From: an uncultured Oligoflexia bacterium
GTDB lineage: Bacteria; Bdellovibrionota; Bacteriovoracia; Bacteriovoracales; Bacteriovoracaceae
Length of the DNA stretch: 64,000 bases
NCBI GenBank assembly: GCA_913058265.1
Contig: CAJXPQ010000001.1
Location: 62,001 to 126,000, forward strand
Reading direction: 5' to 3'
Shown piece by piece: positions 17,587-27,265 of this stretch. The position numbers and the translations under genes are program-made. Under the pieces are notes generated by a model, which was not told the DNA's origin, searched no databases, and was given only the letters and a program-made list of their open reading frames with translations. How positions within the stretch are numbered: position 1 is the first letter of the stretch; each line of letters starts with the position of its first letter.

Positions 17587-20500
17587 ATGAAAGGATTAGT
17601 TTTTACCATTTTTATTTTCATATTTTTTTCAAATAATGAAATTATGGCAAAAAATTATAGTTTCCAAAGTTGCCAGCAATTTAATCCAGATAATAATACA
17701 TCTCCACAAGTTATTTGCGAAGACAATCAAGAACATGCATTACCAATTGAAAATGACGATGAGCTTATATTGATTTTAGAAAATATAGATGAAGAAGCAC
17801 AAAAGTCTGAATTCGCAGGAAAATTAAAAACAAAGCTATTGATGGATTTTGATAATGCCAAAAATGATTTATTTGAAAAAGAAGCTTGTCTTAGAATTTA
17901 TGCGAATTCAAAAAGATGGTCTATTCCAGAAAGTCTTGCTCGCAACCCAATTGCTTTAGACAGTAATAAGTTACCTGAATGTGAAATTTACACAAAATCA
18001 GTAGTCACCTTATTAAAAGACTCATGGCCAAAACTTAGAAGGTCTATGGCGATATCCAGTTCGAATTTGTGGGCAGTTCCAAGACAAAACCCGGGACAAA
18101 TCCCTAATAGTAGTGCCGCTAAAGAGATGAGTAATGATATTATTTTAGGTGAAGGTGCTTTTAATGATGATCTAAAGTTTTATATAGATAAAAAGGTTAA
18201 ACCTGATGGTGTGTGTGCCCCTTTTCAAAATTGCAGAAATCGACCTAAATTAACACTCAATAGCTCCGAGCAACGAATGGCCATCAATGAGTTCTATGCA
18301 TCAACAATTAAAGCAGATCAAGCTTACCTGGCCGGGAATATAGGTCGCCATCCAGAAGATATATTTAAAGCAGATAAATTTATGGTGCGAGGGTATGAAA
18401 ATGTAATTGATAGTGGAGAAATTTCTAGAAATCATGACAGCTCATTCTATGCACTTTGTACCGGCATACATGAAGAAATAAATCGCCTACCGTCGGCGGA
18501 AGAAAAACAGCTTCGCCTTCAAGAGATTACAGAAACTCAAAATGGAAAGACATGTGTTGTTGAGCCTGAACAATACTATCTTATTCCATACTCAAATAGT
18601 CCACGTTCAGTTAGATCCGCCAATTTTAAGCAATCAAGAAATGCCAATATGGTAAGTGGACTAGCAGCAGATCATAAAACATTAGTTAAGAGTGCGATTG
18701 AAATAGAGCCTGCTCTCGCCTTTCTTGACTTAGGTGACATTAATGAAATATCACCAACACAACAAGATCAAAGAATTATTGAAGAGTATCTATTAGCACA
18801 AAATAAAAACCTCGCTGAAATTGATAAAAAACGTAATCGTATCTTGGATATGGATGAAGAAGATATTTTAAAAATGATGACCATGCCCGGATTAACTGAT
18901 GGAATATTAAAACTACAGAAGCCACTCAAAAAAAATCAATGTGATATAGCACAAAGTTTAGTTGATGAAGTTAAAGATGATGAATTTTGGCGTGATATTG
19001 CATTTGGAGCTGTAAGTATTGTGGGCTGTGGAGCACTAGGAGTTGCTACTCTTGGAACAGCTGCCGTAGCTTGTGGAGTCATAACTGGAAGCGCAATAAC
19101 AGGGGAAATGATCTACCGTGATGGAGTGCAACTCTCACGTGCAAACTTACTGTATGAGATTGACTCCATCCCTGAATCTGATCTAAAAAGTGCTCAAGTA
19201 CAAATGAGTATTAGCGTGCTATCTATGCCAGTTGGTGCCGTTCTCGGTGCTGGAATCATAAAAGGTGCTGGTGCCGTCTCAAGACGAGTTGCAAACTCTA
19301 GTGCGGGACAAGCTGCGGGAAGAAGACTAACTGAATTAAAAAATAAAATAAATCTTGGTCCCTTTAGAAATTCCCAAGGACTTCTAGATGATATCTCAAG
19401 TCTGCAAAGTTCACTGGTCAGTAAAAGATTACCAGCTGATCAGAAGGCAAAGATAACGTCTCAAATTATATCCAAAAAAGAGAAGTTATTCAAAAAGCTT
19501 AAATTAGAGGGCTTTTTCTCACAGAACAATTCTAACGATGGATTCACAAGAGAAATCTATGTCATGCTCAACAGAGGTGATCAGGCCGACTTAGATATGC
19601 TTCAAAAACTTGGAGAGTTATCTCCTGGGGAACAAAGGGCAATTGTCTCATCATTTGAAGGCCTATCTGGTATGAGAAGAGCATTTGATCAATCTTATGA
19701 AGGTTTTTCAGTTGAGTCACTAGTAGATTTAGAAGGAAAATTATATCCTGCAAACTTCTTAAGACTGATAACAAAGGATGCTAAAGAAGGTGATAATATT
19801 GCTGATACTGCAAAGGCACTTGAAAATAAAGTTTACGAGGCCGTACTACCCTTTATTAGAAATAAACAAAATATTAATGAAGCTGAACTAGACAGGTTAC
19901 TACTTATTGCAAATAGTTCAAATGGTATAAATTTAGAAAATTTAGATGACCCAGTTGTAAATTATATAAAAGATCTTGGTAGGATTAATAAACCATACTT
20001 CAACGAAAGTTTAGAACTGTTAACAACTGCCGAGAAAACAAAAATCACACAGCTTCGATCTCTCTATAATTCAACAAGAGAAAGGGAGCAAAGAAAACTT
20101 TTTGATGAAAACCAAGCAAGTATCAGACAACATTTTGAAGAGGTTTTAGTTGATAATCCAAATGATGCTGAGGCCAGACTAGCGCTTTCAATGTCAGCAA
20201 GTGATTTATATGCAGCAAGATTTACTGGGTCAGTTGATGAGATGGCAAGAGGAGCAGCCTTTAAAAACGATGCTATATACCAACAAAATAGAAATTTATG
20301 GTGGAGAGAATCTGCAATGATACCTTCTACCAATAGTAGAAGTCCCTTGCTCGGACTCTATGGTAATAAGGCCACAAGAAAGATCTTTTGGCCTAAAAAT
20401 ATGACATCAGCACAAGACTCTCCAACAAACGCTGCAATGTTTGATTTAGATATGACTGACATGCGAGCATCAATAAATTATGCACCAAATGAGCAAGGAC

Positions 20501-20787
20501 AGATGCTTGAGGAATCAATGGAAATTATAGCCAAGAATAGAGATACAGGGGAATTTGAGCCATTCTTTTATGTTAAAAAAGGATCCGCATGGATTCAATC
20601 CAAAACATTTCAAGGTAAACCAGTAAGGGATGCATGCATTAAATGTCATAGTTCAAAATCAAAGCCGAATGTATTTATACCGCTTCCAAAAAGTGCGGCA
20701 AGAAGTCCAGAAAGCTTAGTTAAGGCCGGATACACGCAAGATGAAGCCAACGCTTTTGTTGAAGCTTTTAAAGGTATGCATGATTAA
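17587..20787 (+). CDS. Large exported protein with c-type haem motif, about 1066 aa
   Basis: The ATG at 17587 begins a clean signal peptide (MKGLVFTIFIFIFFSNNEIMA); the TTG at 17560 would only add residues before it. The body is long and helical. A glycine/alanine-rich hydrophobic stretch near residues 475-515 may cross or insert into a membrane. Near the C-terminus lies one CIKCH motif (about residue 1018), the covalent haem site of c-type cytochromes, in a domain with a preceding FFYVKKGSAW strand. No domain match is recognised. A FliA-like promoter precedes it. Confidence 0.85.
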   Translation: MKGLVFTIFIFIFFSNNEIMAKNYSFQSCQQFNPDNNTSPQVICEDNQEHALPIENDDELILILENIDEEAQKSEFAGKLKTKLLMDFDNAKNDLFEKEACLRIYANSKRWSIPESLARNPIALDSNKLPECEIYTKSVVTLLKDSWPKLRRSMAISSSNLWAVPRQNPGQIPNSSAAKEMSNDIILGEGAFNDDLKFYIDKKVKPDGVCAPFQNCRNRPKLTLNSSEQRMAINEFYASTIKADQAYLAGNIGRHPEDIFKADKFMVRGYENVIDSGEISRNHDSSFYALCTGIHEEINRLPSAEEKQLRLQEITETQNGKTCVVEPEQYYLIPYSNSPRSVRSANFKQSRNANMVSGLAADHKTLVKSAIEIEPALAFLDLGDINEISPTQQDQRIIEEYLLAQNKNLAEIDKKRNRILDMDEEDILKMMTMPGLTDGILKLQKPLKKNQCDIAQSLVDEVKDDEFWRDIAFGAVSIVGCGALGVATLGTAAVACGVITGSAITGEMIYRDGVQLSRANLLYEIDSIPESDLKSAQVQMSISVLSMPVGAVLGAGIIKGAGAVSRRVANSSAGQAAGRRLTELKNKINLGPFRNSQGLLDDISSLQSSLVSKRLPADQKAKITSQIISKKEKLFKKLKLEGFFSQNNSNDGFTREIYVMLNRGDQADLDMLQKLGELSPGEQRAIVSSFEGLSGMRRAFDQSYEGFSVESLVDLEGKLYPANFLRLITKDAKEGDNIADTAKALENKVYEAVLPFIRNKQNINEAELDRLLLIANSSNGINLENLDDPVVNYIKDLGRINKPYFNESLELLTTAEKTKITQLRSLYNSTREREQRKLFDENQASIRQHFEEVLVDNPNDAEARLALSMSASDLYAARFTGSVDEMARGAAFKNDAIYQQNRNLWWRESAMIPSTNSRSPLLGLYGNKATRKIFWPKNMTSAQDSPTNAAMFDLDMTDMRASINYAPNEQGQMLEESMEIIAKNRDTGEFEPFFYVKKGSAWIQSKTFQGKPVRDACIKCHSSKSKPNVFIPLPKSAARSPESLVKAGYTQDEANAFVEAFKGMHD

Positions 20788-21312
20788 TCATAAAAGAATA
20801 TTATTCCAAATATAGCAAAGTTCTAAGACTTTCTGCTCGCCGATTTCATCTTCTTTTGTTCTACCTTTATGTATTCCTCCAACTTTTTCATAAAAAGAAA
20901 TAGTCGGATTGTCTGCAAGAACCCAGAGATAGCCTTTCTTAAAACCTAAATCAATATGGGCATCGAAAAATGCTTTAAGTAGATTAAAACCAACTTTTTT
21001 TCCATGATACTTCTTTAATAAGTAAATACACCACACTTCAGCAAAATCATGAAGGTCTGTATCTCGTCCTTTTGTGCCATTTATAAATCCGATGACTCCA
21101 TTAGTGCTACACTCTGCAACTATTGTTACCTGAGAAGTGTTAACGGTAACTTTTTTCCAAAGATCGTATCTATTTTTAAAAGATAAAGGTCTATCATCAA
21201 GAAACTCATCTGGGAGAAGTCCTTTGTATGCTTCACGCCAAGAACTTATATGTACATTAGCAATTTCTGCGGCATCATCAAGCACTGCCCTTCTAATTGT
21301 TATATTATCCAT
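20788..21312 (-). CDS. GNAT-family N-acetyltransferase, 174 aa
   Basis: The protein follows the GNAT fold: ITIRRAVLDDAAEIANVH at the start, SWREAYKGLLPDEFL, GVIGFIN strand, then EVWCIYLLKKYHGKKVGFNLL as the acetyl-CoA pyrophosphate loop (K/R-x-x-G-x-G/V form), and a final WVLADNPTISFYEKVGG, which is typical of this group. The substrate is unknown. Its stop abuts the stop of the large haem-motif gene. Confidence 0.92.
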   Translation of the reverse strand: MDNITIRRAVLDDAAEIANVHISSWREAYKGLLPDEFLDDRPLSFKNRYDLWKKVTVNTSQVTIVAECSTNGVIGFINGTKGRDTDLHDFAEVWCIYLLKKYHGKKVGFNLLKAFFDAHIDLGFKKGYLWVLADNPTISFYEKVGGIHKGRTKEDEIGEQKVLELCYIWNNILL

Positions 21313-21341
21313 ATTTATATATTACATTTTTGAAGAAATTA

Positions 21342-22763
21342 TTACCACTTATATTCGAGACTTATTTCCAAAGTATCATCACTAAGAGGTGGGAAATCAC
21401 CAAAGGCGCTAGATCTAGATGAAACAAAGTTTCTTTCCCCATCAAATGATTGTTTAGACTTCCTGTATTGGATTTTTGCAGTATATGTCTTAGTTCCGTA
21501 ACCAATCTCTACATACTGGCCGTCCACTTTTGACCCATCATTATAAAATCTTGTTCTATGTCCACCGCCAACAATCAATGAGTCACCGTTACCTTGCCTC
21601 ATTCTCCTAAAGGCACCTAAGTCCCCCTCAACGAAACTAGCTTCGTCAGTAGTTGCACCTCGAATAGTGCTCTCACCTTGAAAGAACAACCTAGATTTCA
21701 AATTTTCACTAATAGTTAATCTCTTACCTAACTTTGTTTCAACAAACATACCTTCTAAACTTTTATCTTCTTCCTCTTTAAAGTCTCTGTATAGTTTTGG
21801 GGAGCCTGGATTTGCTTGTCCAGCAATGTCCTTATGAACTTCACTACCTTTAGAGTTTGAGTGTTTGGCGATATCAAAATCAGATTGATCAGAATCAATT
21901 TGATACAAACCTCCCCCTACACTCCAGTACATTGCATCCCCTTGCTTTTCTTTTTCAAGGAGTATTTTTCCAAAATTTTCCTCAACAAGGTGCTTTTCAA
22001 TAATCCGATTAACTGGATCCAGATCAGTTCCCAAAGAATCCTCAGGTACAAGAGATAACGTGCCACTATCACCTCTTGAATATCTCCTAGTTTCATATTC
22101 AGCGGTGAGGAAATATGCAATTCCGTCCATACCTTTTTTAATAGAAAACTTAACACCGTCTAGATAGACTTCATCGCCTTCATCAAAAGCAATATGATCA
22201 CTTCCCTCAAGAAGAAAAATAAGGCCAGAAGTTGAAGGTGAACTAAGTTCCTTAGTCCCTAGAAGACTTTTTAATATATCCTCCCCTTCACGTAGGCTCT
22301 TCAGACTAATTCTAATATTTTCACGAATCTTATTTGGGGTCTCAAGGGCATGGAGCTCGGACTTCAAATTATCTTGCTCACATCCCTCAAAGACTACCAA
22401 TGAGGTAGGGTCAAACTTTTCAGGGTTAATAATCATCTGGGAAGATAGGCTCGCATTCAAAATTTCAACAGCGACTTCCCTTCCCAATAGCTCTGTACAC
22501 TTCATCACCTTAAGCTTGTTACTTTGAGCATTGATACCATCAGACGAACAATTCCACTGAACAGAGAGCACCTCATTAGCATTCTCACAAATTAAATCAC
22601 TCTTAAATCTAGAAAAAACTTCTTCCGCAATAGCGAGCTTACATTCATCTTCCGTTTTAACATTTAAATCAAGGAATTGAACGGAGCTTTCCTGCGCGAC
22701 ACAATGACAATTTGCATAGATCTGAGATGAGAAGAATAAGAGAAATAAAACTATTTTAGTCAC
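21342..22763 (-). CDS. Exported protein with C-terminal outer-membrane beta-barrel, 473 aa
   Basis: A signal peptide (ending IYANC) and a cysteine-rich first 100 residues are followed by alternating beta strands from about residue 200 to the end. The final strand DTLEISLEYKW has the terminal aromatic residue expected for BAM-inserted barrels, and preceding strands (YVEIGYGTKTYTAKIQYRKS) have the amphipathic pattern. No enzyme motif is seen; LpxR-type lipid A deacylase was considered but its signature is absent. The start is GTG at 22763, right behind a FliA-like promoter. Confidence 0.72.
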   Translation of the reverse strand: MTKIVLFLLFFSSQIYANCHCVAQESSVQFLDLNVKTEDECKLAIAEEVFSRFKSDLICENANEVLSVQWNCSSDGINAQSNKLKVMKCTELLGREVAVEILNASLSSQMIINPEKFDPTSLVVFEGCEQDNLKSELHALETPNKIRENIRISLKSLREGEDILKSLLGTKELSSPSTSGLIFLLEGSDHIAFDEGDEVYLDGVKFSIKKGMDGIAYFLTAEYETRRYSRGDSGTLSLVPEDSLGTDLDPVNRIIEKHLVEENFGKILLEKEKQGDAMYWSVGGGLYQIDSDQSDFDIAKHSNSKGSEVHKDIAGQANPGSPKLYRDFKEEEDKSLEGMFVETKLGKRLTISENLKSRLFFQGESTIRGATTDEASFVEGDLGAFRRMRQGNGDSLIVGGGHRTRFYNDGSKVDGQYVEIGYGTKTYTAKIQYRKSKQSFDGERNFVSSRSSAFGDFPPLSDDTLEISLEYKW

Positions 22764-22769
22764 ATATAC

Positions 22770-22796
22770 TTTTCGGGTTTTAGACTGGTAGCTTGA
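22770..22796 (-). promoter_or_regulatory. Sigma-28 (FliA)-like promoter, leaderless type
   Basis: On the minus strand TCAAGCTA, 11 nt, CCCGAAAA. The -10 box matches GCCGATAA at 6 of 8 positions and the -35 box at 5 of 8. It ends 6 nt before the GTG start at 22763, so the transcript would be leaderless. Confidence 0.45.
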
Positions 22797-22863
22797 GATA
22801 AAAAAGTATGAAAGTGGTGTGCATATACCATTGTCTTTTAAATCATAAGTTATTTAAATTACG

Positions 22864-23214
22864 TTGATACTACTCAAAAGAAACATTCAAAGTTTCGCAG
22901 GTGAAATCTTCTTGGTTTATCTGATGCCTATTTTCGGATTAATTTACCTCACAAGTATAAATACATTCTTATCAAGGCCATCACACATAGAGTTTAAGCC
23001 ACCAATTTATAAATATGGTCCCCATATTTCACCATTAGGTATACTTTTCTATACTGGTAATATGTTTCCCGCCAAATACAAGAATAAGCTTTTCGTTACT
23101 GAGCATGGATCTATCTTAATCAGTGATGATTTTGCAAATAAGATCTATCGTATTACATATGAAAGAAGTCTCATTGAAGAGATTTCTAACTGGTTCCAGT
23201 CTTTATTCAACTGA
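22864..23214 (+). pseudogene. Remnant of a PQQ-type sugar/sorbosone dehydrogenase
   Basis: The reading frame holds two pieces that normally lie far apart in this secreted beta-propeller enzyme family: SPLGILFYTGNMFPAKYKNKLFVTEHGS, and then directly LISDDFANKIYRITYE from the very C-terminus. The intervening roughly 60-90 residues (usually starting WNRS) are missing, and so are the first several hundred residues. The N-terminal hydrophobic segment appears unrelated. This is a deletion remnant, not a working enzyme. Its end overlaps the stop of the opposing transglycosylase remnant by 12 bases. Confidence 0.75.
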
Positions 23215-23950
23215 GTTGACAGCAAGCTCTGACAACTTATTTTCAAAACCTACAATATCAAAATAAGTTATAATTCTCTTTGCATACAATTCCTCACTAC
23301 CATTAGGATCACAATTATAATCTCTTAAAGCATAAAAGATGTTTTCCTCTGGATCTGATGCCTTATCTCGTGCAAGGTAAACCTTTAGCAAGATAGCACC
23401 ATAAGTAATAGCAAGTTCAATGTCTTGTCTAAAAAATGTTCTTGAATCTGAAATGTCCTCATCTCTTTGCCAGAGTTGAATCCATTCTGAGTTTACGCAT
23501 TCATATATGGAAGATGTTAAGTATTTTGTACTACTACTTCGTGCATTGTCCAGCACCTCGGATTCCAAGTTGATCATTTACTTCTTGAATCCCGATTGTA
23601 GTGAATTGAGTCAGACCACTGGCTCCAGAAAAGCTAACAGCATCCTGGTTATATTCAAATTCTAGCTTAATTAATCCCAAAAGAATCCGTGAATCGATAT
23701 CAAAGCAACTTGAAATCCTAATGACCTCAGAGCCCATACACATTGCCTCAGAAGCGCTTAGATGCTTATTGGCATCCATAATATACCTAGAGAAGAAAAG
23801 TTCATTAGGAGAGTCAGTATCAAGGTAGTAAGAAGTCATTAGTTTTTCGTTAGATACAAAGAATCCCTCAATGCTCAATCCGTAGACAGTAAAGTTAGTT
23901 AAAATACATGAAGAGATAATGATACAACAATATAGTGATGTCAGGGGATG
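23203..23950 (-). pseudogene. Lytic transglycosylase (SLT-like) gene with frameshift and no ATG
   Basis: The first frame (to 23534) includes FDIDSRILLGLIKLEFEYNQDAVS followed by GASGLTQFT, the pattern of the SLT transglycosylase fold with its catalytic glutamate in place. It stops after GIRGAGQCTK. The second frame (from about 23577 to 23203) continues with NARSSSTKYL and a plausible helical C-terminus, so one frameshift lies between about 23540 and 23580. Upstream of the first TTG the frame stays open through a signal-peptide-like hydrophobic run with no ATG or GTG. Its original role would have been cutting peptidoglycan. Confidence 0.7.
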
Positions 23951-24018
23951 GTTATTAATACAGAATATCTACACATGTTGATGCACAGCATATGAAGCGA
24001 AGTTGAAATTATTACAAT

Positions 24019-24225
24019 TCATAAAAATGGCCCGATAACCTTACTTAAGGAGGCCCTTCTTAAAAGTAATGAGTATTTTTTGGAATCATTAAGGCTAGAT
24101 TCTAGATTTTCGATATCTGGCAAAAGATTGTCTGTTGCCATACTTTTAAGTTTTCTAATCTTACCTTCCATTGCCATTAATTTATTTGAAAGATCATGGA
24201 TAAAATGATCTTGTTCAAAACTCAT
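24019..24225 (-). CDS. Tiny histidine-kinase DHp-like protein, 68 aa
   Basis: The ATG at 24225 lies 1 nt after the stop of the hybrid kinase, and its ribosome site AAGGAGAAG overlaps the end of the kinase gene. The product is one helical hairpin. DHFIHDLSNKLMAMEG resembles the H-box of kinase dimerisation domains (H(D/E)(L/I)xNxL), followed by a second helix with KKYSLLLRRA. There is no ATPase domain. It may be a phosphotransfer or dimerisation partner of the kinase upstream. That is inference from motif and coupling only. Confidence 0.72.
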   Translation of the reverse strand: MSFEQDHFIHDLSNKLMAMEGKIRKLKSMATDNLLPDIENLESSLNDSKKYSLLLRRASLSKVIGPFL

Positions 24226-24226
24226 C

Positions 24227-26233
24227 TTACTTCTCCTTAAAGGCCATATTTATAGATTTAATTAAGTCTTTCTCTTCAAAGGGTTTGTCTACGAAACCAT
24301 TACATAACTTAAATACCTCTTGATATTTTTCGGTATTTTGGACATTGATCCCTCCGGTAATAAATATCATTTTTGGTTGAGTTAAAGACTCATCTTGTCG
24401 GATTAACTGAAGTAAGTCAGGACCAGTTAATTCAGGCATTTGAATATCAGATAGGACTAAATCATAAGTGTTCTCTTGGATTTTTTGGAAAGCAATATTA
24501 CCATTCTCACAGGAATCAACAGCAATGCCAAAATCTAGGAACATATACTCTAAGATTTCTCGAATACCTTCCTCGTCATCCACAATTAAAACTTTTAAAT
24601 CTTTATTAAAAATCTCTACAAAATTCTGATCATCTTCGGCCTTAGCTACAGTCTCATTAATTTCTAATGGTAACTCAATGATAAAAGTTGTTCCCTTCTC
24701 AATCTCAGACTCAAAGGAGACATTACCGTCATGTTCGGTAATAATTTTATTAACAAGAAAGAGTCCAATACCGGTTCCCTTACCAACTTCTTTTGAAGTA
24801 AAGAAAGAATCAAAAATTTTATCTTGGATGGATTTAGGAATTCCATCTCCGTTATCACGAACTTTGACAACTGCAGAATTACCCACATCTTCTAATGTAA
24901 TTAATATCTCTCTTGTCTTTTTACCCTCAGATGCGTCTTTAGCATTTGAAATAAGATTCATAAGTACTTGTTGGATTTCAGTACGATTACAACTAACCAC
25001 CAGCTTCTTAGTACTCTTATCATCAAATGAAACTCTCACCCCATATGTTTTATAAATATCTTTAACAAAATTGAGGGAATCAAAAAGAACATCAACTAAA
25101 TCAAGAGCTGACTTCTGTTTGTCAAAATGAGAAAATTCTCTAAGTCCATCAGTTATTTTTTGGATTCTTCTAGAAGCATTATCAATGAGGTCAATTTGAG
25201 ACTTTACTTCGTCATCGAATTTTGAATTCTTCTTTAATTTAGAAATGTTCCCCATAGCAATTGTTAAAGGGTTATTGATTTCATGTCCAACACCGGCTGC
25301 AAGTTCACCTATAGAGGCCAGCTTTGTGTTTTGAAATGCAATCGCTTTTTGTTTCGCATAATCCTCTTCGTCATTAATTTTCTTAGATATATCATTCGTA
25401 ATTGCAATATGAGCGACTTCACCACTCTGAAGATTATATGGAGCTGCGTATGTTTCCATCCACCTCTTTGTTCCTTTAAGGCCTATAATTTCAAATATAA
25501 AAGTTCCATTCTCGCCTGAGCATATCTTTTCATTAAACTCTTTGAATTCCTCTCTATGTTTCTCATCGACAATATCATAAACGTTCGCAAGCTTTACGGA
25601 TTCAAAATCATTGGCTTCAATTAGTTTCAAACCTTGCCTGTTCATGTCTAAAAGTTCACCCTTTGAGTTAATTATTTTTGAGCAGGATGGAGAAGAAGAA
25701 AGAATATTGTATAGTTCATTCTTACTCTCCTCTTGAGTTGAGAATAATTTCTTTGACTCAAAGATTGTAACAATCATCTTAGAAAAAACTTGCAACAAAA
25801 TCTTTTGTTTTTCATCTAGTTTTTTAGATTCAGAGTCAATAACACATAAAGTACCTATTCGATGACCACTAGACGTAACTAAAGGCGCACCTGTATAGAA
25901 TCTGACATGTGGTACTCCTGTAAAAAGTGGATTATCACAAAATCTTTCATCTAGCTCAGCATCCTCAACAATGAAGAGATCGTCATCCATAATAGCATGA
26001 CCACAATATGATATATCTCTTGGTGTCTCATCAGCATCAAGACCATGTTTCGATTTAAACCACTGTCTATCTGTATCAATGAGAGAGATCAAAGAAATAC
26101 TACAGTCACATAAAAGTGCTGCCGCCTCAGTGATTTCATCTAGTTGCTCATCTAGTAAAGTATCAAGAATACGTAACTCTTTAAGTGCAGTAAGTCTTTC
26201 AGACTCATTTTTTGGAATAGGTGCTTTTAGCAT
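24227..26233 (-). CDS. Hybrid sensor histidine kinase (GAF-PAS-HisKA-HATPase-REC), 668 aa
   Basis: Domain order from the sequence: GAF at about residues 25-165 (with a ISYCGHAI pattern), PAS at about 175-290, HisKA with the phosphorylated histidine in GVGHEINNPLT near 315, HATPase with N box NLISNAKDA, G1 DNGDGIP and G2 GKGTGIGLFLV, then a receiver domain with LIVDDEEG near 550, the phospho-aspartate in LVLSDIQMP near 600 and lysine in DKPFEEKD. It has no transmembrane segment, so it senses a cytoplasmic signal. It is co-transcribed with the DHp-like small gene downstream. No separate output regulator lies nearby. Confidence 0.95.
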   Translation of the reverse strand: MLKAPIPKNESERLTALKELRILDTLLDEQLDEITEAAALLCDCSISLISLIDTDRQWFKSKHGLDADETPRDISYCGHAIMDDDLFIVEDAELDERFCDNPLFTGVPHVRFYTGAPLVTSSGHRIGTLCVIDSESKKLDEKQKILLQVFSKMIVTIFESKKLFSTQEESKNELYNILSSSPSCSKIINSKGELLDMNRQGLKLIEANDFESVKLANVYDIVDEKHREEFKEFNEKICSGENGTFIFEIIGLKGTKRWMETYAAPYNLQSGEVAHIAITNDISKKINDEEDYAKQKAIAFQNTKLASIGELAAGVGHEINNPLTIAMGNISKLKKNSKFDDEVKSQIDLIDNASRRIQKITDGLREFSHFDKQKSALDLVDVLFDSLNFVKDIYKTYGVRVSFDDKSTKKLVVSCNRTEIQQVLMNLISNAKDASEGKKTREILITLEDVGNSAVVKVRDNGDGIPKSIQDKIFDSFFTSKEVGKGTGIGLFLVNKIITEHDGNVSFESEIEKGTTFIIELPLEINETVAKAEDDQNFVEIFNKDLKVLIVDDEEGIREILEYMFLDFGIAVDSCENGNIAFQKIQENTYDLVLSDIQMPELTGPDLLQLIRQDESLTQPKMIFITGGINVQNTEKYQEVFKLCNGFVDKPFEEKDLIKSINMAFKEK

Positions 26234-26719
26234 ATTAATCTCTTTATTTGCTTATCTATTAACTACTTGTAGAAACCTACGATTATATCTTAATCATAAA
26301 TTAAAAAAGTATCAACATAGTCTTTATTTACTGTTATAAGACAGAGTATCTATCCAATCACTTTCAAATTATCTTTGAGAATTGATAAAAGCACAGACAT
26401 ATCCAAAGAATCGGCAGTATAATCACAAGTAAGACTTCCAACGAGCACAAAATACTCAGAATTGGAAAAAAGCCAAGGGTTAAGATCAATCTTTTTGAAA
26501 ACTTAAGTGCAATACTTGTAAACACTACAAACTGCCTCAGATTAAAGTTGATGAATCTACTCAGCAAAATTTCATAATAATATTCTAAGATAAAATTAAT
26601 AAATGTCATTATAATAATACGAAAAAGACAAACCTTTTTAAGCTGTAAATATTAAATACTTGCTCACTTGTAAAAAAAAGAAATAGTCACATATCTAAGG
26701 TATTTAAAACAATTTTAGT
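26234..26719. other. Intergenic stretch of about 490 bases
   Basis: Very AT-rich. A possible AAAGAGA ribosome site for the kinase lies at 26238-26244. An 81-codon hydrophobic frame on the minus strand (26364-26609) has no ribosome site and no recognisable family, and I do not call it a gene. Nothing else is visible. Confidence 0.5.
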
Positions 26720-27121
26720 TTATTCTCTCTTAAAGTTCATAAATAATTCATTACCATAAAGAGATGAGTATACAGGTGCCGAAAAATCATCAAAGTTAAG
26801 AACATTTGAAAAGTCTACGGTTTGTGTAAACGTAGACCCATTCAAGCATACAACATTTGATACTAAGACATTTTGCTGAATAACAGCATATCCTGAACAG
26901 GTAAGCTCCCCAAAGGGTGATTTCTCTGTTAATTCTACTCTTCCATCTGGAGATATTTCAATAATATTTACAATCGGAGCGTAATCTGTTGTGACACTGT
27001 AAGTTCCAGAGATATCAGAGAACTCAACTGCGAAGGCAGAAAATGATGATATTAAAGGAAACAAAATATGAAATATTTTCAAAATTAACCCTTTGTATAA
27101 AATTAATATTAACTTAGACAT
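26720..27121 (-). CDS. Exported protein of unknown function, 133 aa
   Basis: The N-terminal 30 residues form a long but plausible signal peptide ending SAFAVEF. The mature part, about 100 residues, starts DISGTYSVTTDYAP and contains two cysteines (LTCSGYA, VVCLNG). The opening G.Y.V pattern is like that of other small exported beta-rich proteins in this window (for example 16481), which may be a loose family; I did not establish homology. Confidence 0.65.
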   Translation of the reverse strand: MSKLILILYKGLILKIFHILFPLISSFSAFAVEFSDISGTYSVTTDYAPIVNIIEISPDGRVELTEKSPFGELTCSGYAVIQQNVLVSNVVCLNGSTFTQTVDFSNVLNFDDFSAPVYSSLYGNELFMNFKRE

Positions 27122-27265
27122 AATATATGTTCACTCTTTTATGACAAGCTATACAGAAAAAAGTACAGAGTAATTGCATAGGGTAGAAATTAAGTAATTA
27201 TTAAGACTAAAAATGAAGACATTATTTCCTCTATGCTAAAGATCCTGCTAAATCATTTATAATAG

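Noticed and set aside
21342-22763. LpxR-like lipid A deacylase
   Set aside because: The C-terminal barrel strands look similar, but the LpxR catalytic signature is not present.
26364-26609. 81-codon hydrophobic frame on the minus strand
   Set aside because: AT-rich DNA yields such hydrophobic frames by chance; no ribosome site and no recognisable family.
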